A stretch of DNA of 64,000 nt, taken from contig JAJGOT010000114.1 in assembly GCA_022457155.1 (NCBI GenBank), forward strand, positions 575,001-639,000, read 5' to 3'. This document shows positions 35,901 through 47,900 of the stretch, in pieces. Below the pieces are notes generated by a model, which made no database searches, was not told where the DNA came from, and was given only the letters and a program-made list of their open reading frames with translations. Numbering within the stretch: position 1 is the stretch's first letter; the number at the start of each line of letters is the position of its first letter. The stretch is from Cladopsammia gracilis. Lineage: Eukaryota; Cnidaria; Anthozoa; Scleractinia; Dendrophylliidae. The translations under genes were made by a program, and so were the position numbers.

Positions 35901-38900
35901 ATCCGCAAAGAAAAAAGTTGCCTTTTACGCGTGGACAGGGCCTTGATTATGTCGTTTTGTTTGTAACCTTATTGAAGTCAGCCACGTGTAACAAAAAATA
36001 TGAGAAATTTGCGATAAATAATTTATTGCCATCTAGATGAACTATAATTTTTAGTTCACAAAACCGTGTTCAGATTTCGGAAGAACACAACCTTAGCTTG
36101 TACCCGTCTCTGAGTGGAACACTAAGAAAGCGGTAAGTACCGTTGGGCCCGTTTTAAAACACCTCCTGTAGCTATAGGAAGACCTGTTTTAAACTGTTTT
36201 ACCCCCAAGGGAGAAGTACTTCAGTGCAAGATTTAAAAACATTCCAAACATTTTATTTTGCCAAATATTGAAAAACAAACAAACATCAACGCCACGTAAA
36301 AGAACTCTCCAGCCGCTTTTAATAGAATGATCACAATTAACGTCTACACCAGCAGAGACCAGCTTAAAAGTTAAAATAACTACATTGTACAACTCAAAAT
36401 TTCACTTTGCAATTCATAGGCTTAACATACTTCCCGCTTAAATCTGACGGCCGCAAAACCGCAAGCGCTTTGGCTACCACGTCGCTAATTTCACTTTACA
36501 AATATTTCTAAAACTGAATATTACAGACAAACTCTCTTTCTCTTCTGGCGATCGCCGACTCCATTTTCCTTTTGTTCGAAAACGAAAGGGAACGTTTTCA
36601 CTGATTTCACGCCTTTCTTTCATATATAACGTAATGTTACTGATCAAGATCATATACCTGTCGTGAAAAGTCAAGCTTGTCATCCTTCTAAAGATACTTT
36701 TCTGGTCGTACCCGCTGATAGACAAAAGAAACCAGACCCCAAGTCTTAAGCCCGGTTTCCATATGATCGCTGCGATCGCTCAAGAATATGAAAATCACCG
36801 AGGAGGCCTTGGCCAGGAGCAGCTTCTCTTTAGGAACCGCTTCTCTTCCTAAAGCCCCATGGCACAGACCTTTTCTTCTTTATGGAAGAACCTTCCGTAA
36901 GCAGTTCGAATGTTTCTGAATATTTTCTCTGCCTCACATGGACTTAAACCAAACTTTTCGGCAATTTTGGTCCAGCAGTTCAATCTTATAAACTTAATTG
37001 TGTAATCCTTGCTGAACTTCAAGTTGTATAAACAATCATATTTCTGCGTCTCTTCCATAAAACCTAAGTATTTCTGCCGCCGGAGGCCATTTTGCTAGAG
37101 AATGTTATTTAAATCGACCTATCAAAAACTATTATGGGATAGATTGGATCGCTACAATCGCTACGATCGCTGGAGAGTGGTTTCCATATGATCGCTACGA
37201 TCGCCACGATCGCCGAGAAAGAATTTTTTCTATCTCGGCGATCGCTGTGATAGTGTTTCCATATGATCGCTACGATCGCTGAACACGTTTTTGAGCGATC
37301 GCAGCGATCATATGGAAACCAGGCTTTATAGGTCCCGTGCACATGTATCCGTTTTCAAAATGTTTCGTTTATAATAAGCTGAAAACGGAATCAAGTATTG
37401 CGTCCACACGATGTTGTTTTCATATAGGGACAACCCTTTTCAAAAGTTTACGTTTGACCATTCACACGAATACGAACCTGGAGGGCGATTTCAGAAGTTT
37501 GCGTTTGCACTGAATTTGACTCAGTCCACACGAATACGATAGTGTTGCGTTTTCAAAAATTTCCACTCTGGAGAGCGTTTTCGAAAAGTCGCGTTTTCGG
37601 TCACCCTTTTCAACGGATACGTGTGAACGGAAGGCCAATCCGCAAAGAAAAAAGTTGCCTTTTACGCGTGGACAGAGCCTTGATTATGTCGTTTTGTTTG
37701 TAACCTTATTGAAGTCAGCCACGTGTAACAAAAAAAATGAGAAATTTGCGATAAATAATTTATTGCCATCTAGATGAACTGTACTTTTTAGTTCACGAAA
37801 CCGTGTTCAGATTTCGGAAGAACACAACCTTAGTTTGTACCCGTCTCTGAGTGGACACTAAGAAAGCGGTAAGTACCGTTGGGCCCGTTTTAAAACACCT
37901 CCTGTAGCTATAGGAAGACCTGTTTTAAACTGTTTTACCCCCAAGGGAGAAGTACTTCAGTGCAAGATTTAAAAACATTCCAAACATTTTATTTTGCCAA
38001 ATATTGAAAAACAAACAAACATCAACGCCACGTAAAACAACTCTCCAGCCGCTTTTAATAGAATGATCACAATTAATGTCTACACCAGCAGAGACCAGCT
38101 TAAAAGTTAAAATAACTACATTGTACAACTCAAAATTTCACTTTGCAATTCATAGGCTTAACATACTTCCCGCTTAAATCTGACGGCCGCAAAACCGCAA
38201 GCGCTTTGGCTACCACGTCGCTCATTTCACTTTACAAATATTTCTAAAACTGAATATTACAGACAAACTATCTTTGTCTTCTGGCGATCACCGACTCCAT
38301 TTTCCTTTTGTTCGAAAACGAAAGGGAACGTTTTCACTGATTTCACGCCTTTCTTTCATATATAACGTAATGTTACTGATCAAGATCATATACCTGTCGT
38401 GAAAAGTCAAGCTTGTCATCTTCTAAAGATACTTTTCTGGTCGTACCCGCTGATAGACAAAAGAAACCAGACCCCAAGTCTTAAGCCCGGTTTCCATATG
38501 ATCGCTGCGATCGCTCAAGAATATGAAAATCACCGAGGAGGCCTTGGCCAGGAACAGCTTCTCTTTAGGAACCGCTTCTCTTCCTAAAGCCCCATGGCAC
38601 AGACCTTTTCTTCTTTATGGAAGAACCTTCCGTAAGCAGTTCGAATGTTTCTGAATATTTTCTCTGCCTCACATGGACTTAAACCAAACTTTTCGGCAAT
38701 TTTGGTCCAGCAGTTCAATCTTATAAACTTATTTTTGTAATCCTTGCTGAACTTCAAGTTGTATAAACAATCATATTTCTGCGTCTCTTCCATAAAACCT
38801 AAGTATCTCTGCCGCCGGAGGCCATTTTGCTAGAGAATGTTATTTAAATCGACCTATCAAAAACTATTATGGGATAGATTGGATCGCTACAATCGCTACG

Positions 38901-41900
38901 ATCGCTGGAGAGTGGTTTCCATATGATCGCTACGATCGCCACGATCGCCGAGAAAGAATTTTTTCTATCTCGGCGATCGCTGTGATAGTGTTTCCATATG
39001 ATCGCTACGATCGCTGAACACGTTTTTGAGCGATCGCAGCGATCATATGGAAACCAGGCTTTATAGGTCCCGTGCACATGTATCCGTTTTCAAAATGTTT
39101 CCTTTATAATAAGCTGAAAACGGAATCAAGTATTGCGTCCACACGATGTTGTTTTCATATAGGGACAACCCTTTTCAAAAGTTTACGTTTGACCATTCAC
39201 ACGAATACGAACCTGAAGGGCGATTTCAGAAGTTTGCGTTTTCACTGAATTTGACTCAGTCCACACGAATACGATAGTGTTGCGTTTTCAAAAATTTCCA
39301 CTCTGGAGAGCGTTTTCGAAAAGTCGCGTTTTCGGTCACCCTTTTCAACGGATACGTATGAACGGAAGGCCAATCCGCAAAGAAAAAAGTTGCCTTTTAC
39401 GCGTGGACAGAGCCTTGATTATGTCGTTTTGTTTGTAACCTTATTGAAGTCAGCCACGTGTAACAAAAAAATGAGAAATTTGCGATAAATAATTTATTGC
39501 CATCTAGATGAACTATAATTTTTAGTTCACGAAACCGTGTTCAGATTTCGGAAGAACACAACCTTGGCTTGTACCCGTCTCTGAGTGGAACACTAAGAAA
39601 GCGGTAAGTACCGTTGGACCCGTTTTAAAACACCTCCTGTAGCTATAGGAAGACCTGTTTTAAGGAGGCTCGTACCCATTTCTCAAGTCCACACTCTTTC
39701 AATTTTAATGGGCCATATCTTTTGTTGTAGTGCATAAAAAGACAAGCCACTTTGCATGCAAACACACAATACATTGAACTTTATGGGAGTATAGGATTTG
39801 TTTACATCGGTGCTTCCATGGCAACGGAATGGTGATCCTCTGAAATTCACAAGTTGCGGAGTTTCTCTAGATCAAGAGAAATTTTTGTAAAACCCGCTAG
39901 TGGACTAATTGATTAGACCATGGGCTTCAACTGGACAAAGTTTGAAAGAAATGTATGAGAGCGTTTTCGAAATTTTTAGGGATGAAGTTTTGGGGATTAT
40001 AAATACAGTGAAAAACATACTATCGACATAATTGGCTAATATCTAAAGAAAATGATGCGCGATGGGGATGCAGTTTCATCTCATAGTAGTTTGATTCCAT
40101 TTGAAATGGTGTGTGAAAAAGTGAGGGGGTTGCTTTGGTCGATTGCGAGAAAGAAGGATTTGATTAGCGTGCGTTCAGCTGCTCTTGTTGCCATTTTTGT
40201 ATGTAATTTGGTCTACGCCTACAAATGTGATGATAATTTGGAAACCGCGAGATCAATTTTTTTAAAAATTTGACAATCTCGAGATTGCTCATCGATTTAT
40301 ATGGCCTGCAAGTTTCAAGGACATTGAAGACATGCAAGGCAATAAAATAGGGCCTCCAATGTACCAATTTTTTCCCGCAGAGTTTGTGTTTACAAGTGAG
40401 CGTCCTCATTATTCACGGGTATTGTTTTCAAGTTTCATATGCACGTGCAAAACTTTACAAAAAAATTTATTTGCATCGGAACAGAACGCTCGATTGCTTT
40501 CCAAAGAATTTTCCGAAACATGCTAATAACTGGCTTGCGTTACGAATAGCAATGACAACAGTACTGATGAAGACAACGTCGGAAACGTCACGTTTCATCA
40601 AGTGCCGGATATTTAGATATAAAATAGCGCAAAGCAGAATTCTCAGCTAAAATATAAAGTTGTCACGCTGTTCTTGCGTGTGACATATTAAAGAAGCACT
40701 GTTTCTGCATTACGTTTATAAATTTCCAAATTGGGATATGTTCTTCTTGTCCTGCAATTTTAAAGAGACCCTCGGTATGGCTGCATTACAGCGTAATAGC
40801 CCAACATCGAGTGCGTTCTCAAGCCAGCTATTAGCATATTTCGGAAAATTCTTCGGAAAGCAATCGAGCGTTCTGTTCCGATGCAAATAAATTTTTTGCT
40901 AAAGTTTTGCACGTGCATATGAAACTCGAAAACAATACTCGTGAATAATGAGGACGCTCACTTGTGAACACAAAATCTGCGGGAAAAAATTGGTTCATTG
41001 GAGGCCCTATTTTATTGCCTTGCATGTCTTCAATGTCCTTGAAACTTGCAGGCCATATAAATCGATGACCAATCTCGAGATTGTCAAATTTTTAAAAAAA
41101 TTGATCTCGCGGTTTCCAAATTATCATCACATTTGTAGGCGTAGACCAAATTACATACAAAAATGGCAACAAGAGCAGCTGAACGTACGCTAATCAAATC
41201 CTTCTTTCTCGCAATCGGCCAAAGCAACCCCCTCACTTTTTCACACACCATTTCAAATGGAATCAAACTACTATGAGATGAAACTGCATCCCCATCGCGC
41301 ATCATTTTCTTTAGATATTAGCCAATTATGTCGATAGTATGTTTTTCACTGTATTTATAATCCCCAAAACTTCATCCCTAAAAATTTCGAAAACGCTCTC
41401 ATACATTTCTTTCAAACTTTGTCCAGTTGAAGCCCATGGTCTAACAAATTAGTCCACTAGCGGGTTTTACAAAAATTTCTCTTGATCTAGAGAAACTCCG
41501 CAACTTGTGAATTTCAGAGGATCACCATTCCGTTGCCATGGAAGCACCGATGTAAACAAATCCTATACTCCCATAAAGTTCAATGTATTGTGTGTTTGCA
41601 TGCAAAGTGGCTTGTCTTTTTATGCACTACAACAAAAGATATGGCCCATTAAAATTGAAAGGGTGTGGACTTGAGAAATGGGTACGAGCCTCCTTAAACT
41701 GTTTTTGATTACCCCCAAGGGAGAAGTACTTCAGTGCAAGATTTAAAAACATTCCAAACATATTATATTGCCAAATATTGAAAAACGAACAAACAACGCC
41801 ACGTAAAAGAACTCTCCAGCCGCTTTTAATAGAATGATCACAATTAATGTCTACACCAGCAGAGACCAGCTTAAAAGTTAAAATAACTACATTGTACAAC

Positions 41901-44900
41901 TCAAAATTTCACTTTGCAATTCATAGGCTTAACATACTTCCCGCTTAAACCTGACGGCCGCAAAACCGCAAGCGCTTTGGCTACCACGTCGCTCATTTCA
42001 CTTTACAAATATTTCTAAAACTGAATATTACAGACAAACTATCTTTGTCTTCTGGCGATCACGAGTCCATTTTCCTTTTGTTCGAAAACGAAAGGGAACG
42101 TTTTCACTAATTTCACGCCTTTCTTTCATATATAACATCATGTTACTGATCAAGATCATACCTGTCGTGAAAAGTTACCTTTCTTTTTGCATATATGGCT
42201 GAATTCTTACTGATACCATCCTCCCGGGGGCAACATCGGAGAATTTTTCAGTGGCCTTGTTAAACCCCGAATGAGTACGGGGATGGAGACAGTTGAAAAT
42301 TACGGTGGAAGATTTAAAACGCTGTGTCAAACACGTTTAGAAAACCAAAGAGAATGGGAAGATTTGAAGATTGGAGCATGCAGTGCAACTTTTTTTCAAT
42401 TAACAATGTGTCGTTTTTGCTGAGATCGGGTTGAAATACTTATTTCTGCCTTTTAACAAAATGACGCCGGTTTTTTTTGGGTAATTGTTTGTTTCTGTAT
42501 GTCCGGAGTTGGGGAATAGGACGTCAAATAAACCGCTCACGTTCGCCCCAAGAGGATGGCAAAAGTAAGAATTGAACTATTCATTATTCATCAAACTAAT
42601 ACGGTCCTTCCTTCACACACAGAAATGCAAACACCCATGTTTCCCCTCGCCGTTGTTGCTCTACTCTGCGCAACTTTCGCAGTTGAAGCATTTAACCCTC
42701 GAGACTTTGTCACTGCTCGTCAAGCGCTGCTTGCTGTCCCCCCCGGGCGAGATGAACTACCCCAATTTCTGCTTACAGCTTCCCTTTGGAGACGACAAGA
42801 CCGGCTGCAGAATCAAATCAGTGCCAACAGTTGGTCTACTGGTCTGCCACGATCCTGATGCTGCTGGTAGAACGTGTAAAGGTCTTATTCGTCAAGAGAT
42901 CGATGACTTGGACACAATTAAGGAGGGGGGTGTCGAGGTAGTGGCCTTCGATCCAGTGCCGGTTCACCCTTTGAAGTGCGCGAGAACGATTTATGATCCT
43001 AAGAAGCCCTGTACTGGTTACCTGGTGAAGTGGGTCGATCCCACAGCAGGATGGTCTGAGTCCCTTAGTCAAGCATTCAAGAAACCTGGGCGGGCAGTGG
43101 AAGAACTGATCGCGAAATGCAGAAAGCTGATCACCGCGGCTGGTTTGAAAACGACAGCTGCAAGTCTCATCAAGATCAAGAAGTTTATGGAATGGCCGTT
43201 AACGAAATACCGACATATTTGTGATCTTCAAGGCGTCTTCCTGAAGACTGGAGGATATAAAGTGAACGATCCGCAGGGCATCGTGGAGAAAGTGAAGATT
43301 GATCAGAGATGCTGGAATGACACAGTCTTCCCTACGACACAACAAGTGCTGAGTGGGTTGGAAAGAATGATCGCGGATTTTAATAAAAAATAACTTAGAA
43401 CTGCACAATCATTTATATGATCTGTGAGCTGCCTCTTGATTTTAGTCGGGTAGATTTAGAGAAATATCTGAACAAGAAAAGGTGGTTACTTCAGGTTTCG
43501 CATATATTTCAACAATAAATCATATATTAAGATTAACAGGACGTTTTGAGAAGCTGTAACTGGCCATGGGTTGCGCTCTTGGAACGCTATTATAATTGAG
43601 GAAAAGAGTAACGAATAACTGTAAATCATGATCAACTATCAAGATGAATAAAAAATCAAGACTTTTGTCTTACGTTGACGTTTTTTTTTTTCTCACTTGG
43701 TTTTTCTAAAGTTTGCAAACGCTTTGGATGAAGGAAAAAAACAAAAATGAAAAAACGATCTGGGGAGGCGTGATCACTCAGTTTCCAAACCAGCTTGAGA
43801 GTGACCCTGCAGGCGTAATGGATCTACTACAACGTGGTAGCCAAAGAGGGAGAATCTCCCCAACCCCTAAGCCATAAAATGTAGACCCTTGCCATACGCA
43901 GCCTCGAACAGCAATTCTGCGATCACTGTGTGTTAAAATTAAGGTAAACTTCAGAATTTATATCGACTTCAGGAGTCTCAGGAATGCATGCAGGAAATGG
44001 TGTTTCAGAAGGTAAAATCCAAAACATTTTCCGGGGAACATGTCCCCGGATCCCTGTCGAAGCTCGCGCTCGTTGCAGTTTGCCTGCCAGGATTCAAGCA
44101 GGCCTGGTTCGGCCTACAACTAGTAAAAAAAATCACTACGCCCCTGGTAATTAAACTGAATATGACGTTGACGGTTTTAAGGTTACAGTGTACCTTCGGG
44201 GGTGTCTCCAGTATAACAGCTCTAGTGTCTTAAGATTACACTTAACATACCTAAACCCAGATATCAAATTAAAGCTTATAGAGCTGGCTATCTAAATATG
44301 GAAACTATCCGGTAATAAAGTGAATTGTCGAATTTTTTACGACGTCTAAATTCGAACGTCCGAATCAGCTTTAAAACGCTATAACTCAAAGCGATTATTG
44401 TAGTTTGCTAATTTGATTTGTTCTCAGGTTTCCGGACACAAAGAGCTAAAAAAACGTGTCGGCGATTTCCCATATTCAATTGCAGTGAAAAGTTACAGAA
44501 TATTTTCGAAAAAGGGAGAAAAAAAATCGGAATGATCGCACGGAAATGGCTCTTGACGAAAAAGTTTTCGGAAATAAGAAATTCGCCGACACGTTTTTGT
44601 TGATTATATGTTAGCCTAACTTCTGTCCAAATTTGAGGAAAATCGAACAAATTTCCTTTGAGTTGTAGCTCTTTAAAGTGTCCCCAACAAGCGAAAAATT
44701 AATTTTGAGAAAACAGCGCTTAAAAAAACATATCGCCTCATAAACAAACTCCGCCCACAAAAGTTATACTGTCATTTCTCCGTCAATTTTCACTATTTTT
44801 CGATAATTTTTTTTTTGAATGAAAGTTCATTCTGTAAACTTTATTTTGACGTCAAAAAAAAATTTTCGATAAATTTTCGATCTGAAGGTACACTGTAACC

Positions 44901-47900
44901 TTAAATCATATTTTAAAGGAAGTGACGAAATATCTTCTATTTCACAAGCATTGCGAGTTAGAATATACAAGTTGGAAGCTGTCCAACAAACTCGAATTCG
45001 GAATAATGAATATCGGAATAATGAATATCGAAGAAGCTCTGTTTTCCGCCTCCTCTGGGGATTCAAAAAACAGAGCCAGACGCTGTTCCTGCCGCTGGTT
45101 GTACGTCTGCCGTGTGGCCAGCATAGTATCGCAATCCCGTTTTGTCCACTGGTTTTCCATCTGCTTTTTTTCAGTTCTCAACTTGTTCCTTCGTTCCTTC
45201 CTGAGTTCAGTTTTGGATTTCTTTTCTTGTAGACCCAGCTCGGGTATCTTTGCCTGAGCTTTCGCAAATGACATGCCAAAGAGTTCTTTAAATGGCTCGT
45301 TAATTTCCTCATAGATTGTGCTTGCTGCTTTTTTAATAGCCTTCAGAGTGGGTTTCACATTTGCAGCACTGGAAGGTTTCAGAACACGACTCTGTATTTT
45401 GTGTACAGTATCGTTTAGAGGACGTTGTTTCTTTTTGTTACCCCATGAAGGAAATAAAGATTGAAACGAAAAGTGATGCACAGAACATGCTTGACAGTCC
45501 AAGCGACCGTTCAGACCGTGTTGCTTTTTCTCCAGTTCGGGTAAACTGTTCCAGTTCGTTTCGCTGAAGTGCTCGATATATTTACCCTTGTCCTTTGTCT
45601 TCCATTTTTGAAAAGAAAGAGTAAGACTCTTAGAGCGCTTGTCGTAGTTGTGCCTTTCGACTGAAAAACGATCTGAGTGGATTCCTTCGAACACTCGTAA
45701 ATAGTTTTTCCAGCGTACTTCTTGATCGTATTCAACCTTCCCAGTTGACTTGGTGAAGCTTTGCCTGACCGCGACGCGCGCAAATCCACATCCAAAAAAT
45801 TCAGACAGTTTTGCTGAGATACGTCGCCTGAAATATTTACAGAAGAGATGGAATAGAATTATGTACAAAATTGATGTGTTAGGGCAAGAGAACATAACTT
45901 AAACAGCCTGGAAGTTGCAATGAACACAGAGGATGCATACATTACGTGGAGTGCTTTTTTAATTTATGCAACGCTATAAAGCAAAAATAGCGCCAAAATC
46001 TCGCGCATGACTGTTAATATGGACAATGAGGGCTCAAAAATCTTGTGCGATCGGTTAACGCAGCAGAGTAATTGGAAAATAAAGTTATCACTGCCACTTT
46101 TGGTTTTATCGTGACATTTATTTTCTCACCTTTTCCTTTAAATGTAACAAAACTTTGGGAAATTGTAGCCTACTTAGCGGTTATTGAGGTCCTCAATGAA
46201 ACGTATGCATACCTTTGACTATAAAAGTGCTAAAATCTGTCTAGATATTCGGAAATATTTTCTGGAGCAACAGGACTTGCAAATCTTCTTCGTCCACCAT
46301 TTTGTAAACAGTAACCAAGCCTGTTTCCATCTCTTTTCGTTTATTGGTCAGTTCATTTCCAGGGCAACGTGAGAGTTGTCCCCAGTGCTTCAGCGAGATG
46401 AAGATTTCTCGGCCAAGATGGCGATTTCAAAATGGCGGAAAAGCAGCCGATTGAGAGATATTTTCCCAAACGGCAGCACTTTTTCATGTAAATTGCTCGT
46501 ACAGAATGTGTGAAAACGATCAAATGGAAGGTCTTTGAACTGTCTGTGCTTGGGCAATTGTGAAATTATTGATATTGGCACCACAATTAACAGAAATACG
46601 CGTTCACGACGTGTGTCCCAAGTTATTGTTGATCCTTATCCCAGCGAAGCTGGATATCTTCAAATGCCCAAGCACAGCAATAAAGTTTTACCCTTTATTA
46701 CTCCAAAAATTGAATTCTATTAATCAGGAAGTCGGGAAAAAGTACTGCCGTTTGTCCAGCAAAAAGTGCCCCATATTTTTGCATTTATGAGCAAGGAACG
46801 GCTTGATCACGTGATTATATCACGTGACAATTACACAAATTAGTCCCCTTCTTTCAGTGCCATCACTGGCCAAGTTTTATTGAATTCTGTTAAAAAATGA
46901 CTGAGTAATAAAATTTTTCTTAAAAAATAGCTATTTTAAGGCCTGGAGCCATGCCTTAATTTTCTTGAGTAAGTCATATCAAAATTCAGAAGCATTAAAA
47001 AGCAGATTTAGATTCCAAAATGTTTATAGAATTGCAGAGAGTTTAAAACTACACATCTGGGCCAAAGTTTGAAGCGCAAGAGCATTTCGTTCAAGAGTTA
47101 CAGGCGAAAGAGTATTAGACATTTTTAGCAAGAAACTGTATTGAGCGGCCATCTTGGTGCCCCCAACATGGCGGCCAAAACTTCGAAGTCTTAATTACAC
47201 CCAAACTCTCATCACAAAATATTGGATTCACAGTTTATAAGTTCCATTAAATCGTCTTATAAGCATCTCTAATGCAAAAATAACTTTCAACTGGTTTCAA
47301 CTGAAGACGTCACTGAAATAACGTGCAAATTGCGTGACACATTTAATACCTTTAAAATCCGTAAGCAAAACATCGTTAAAACCTGAAACTTTTTCTGAAG
47401 GATTGTAACACTGGTACCCACATACCTTGTTAGAAACACCCTTGTAGGATGTACAGTTTTGATTTTTTATTTTCTGACGTCAGGTGCAAACCCCAATCCC
47501 CCTCCGTCAGCACTCGCAATGGGCCTTAATCACGCGGCGGCCATGTTGACTCCCCGGAGAATAAAATGCTTTGTTTTTTCCCCGCTTAACCTCGTTTTCA
47601 ACTTTTTCACTGCGAGGCTTGGGGGGGGGGGGGGGGGGGGGAATCTTTTGTTTTTATACAAAATGGCGGGGCGCGATAAAGGCCCATGTTTTGTCTTCTC
47701 GCGCCTCCTCTCCACTACTTGAACGCTTGGAACAGGCTAATTATTCGGCGGACTGGTCACAGCGACTTTATAATTTGTAGCTTCATTTTAACATTGAAGC
47801 ACAAAAAAATACTGCTGTGCTTATTTTAATGTAACGTTATATCATTACTTTTTTGTTCAAATAAGGAAAGAGCTGCCAAGAGATTAAAACAACATTTCCG

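Larger units (their letters stand above)
31990..42176. repeat. Five-unit tandem array of a roughly 1.74-kb compound repeat
   Basis: Units begin TTATAGGTCCCGTGC at about 31992, 33847, 35587, 37327 and 39062 (periods 1855, 1740, 1740 and 1735). Units 2 and 3 (33847-35586 and 35587-37326) are nearly identical base for base, differing for example in GGAGTTAAACC versus GGACTTAAACC. Each unit holds a short MITE (GGTCCCGTGCACATG ends), a spacer and a PIF/Harbinger-like element. The last unit carries a 2.03-kb insertion and ends before its Harbinger-like part. All lie in intron 6 of the mosaic gene. Confidence 0.9.

Noticed and set aside
34734..36725. Repeated 83- and 77-residue minus-strand frames in the tandem array
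   Set aside because: They fall in spacer or GATCGC-motif DNA of the 1.74-kb units; recurrence comes from tandem duplication.
40052..41305. Paired 73-residue frames starting MMRDGDAVSSHSSLIPFEMV on both strands, as possible genes
   Set aside because: They are the two arms of one foldback element; identity reflects the inverted repeat, not conservation of a protein.
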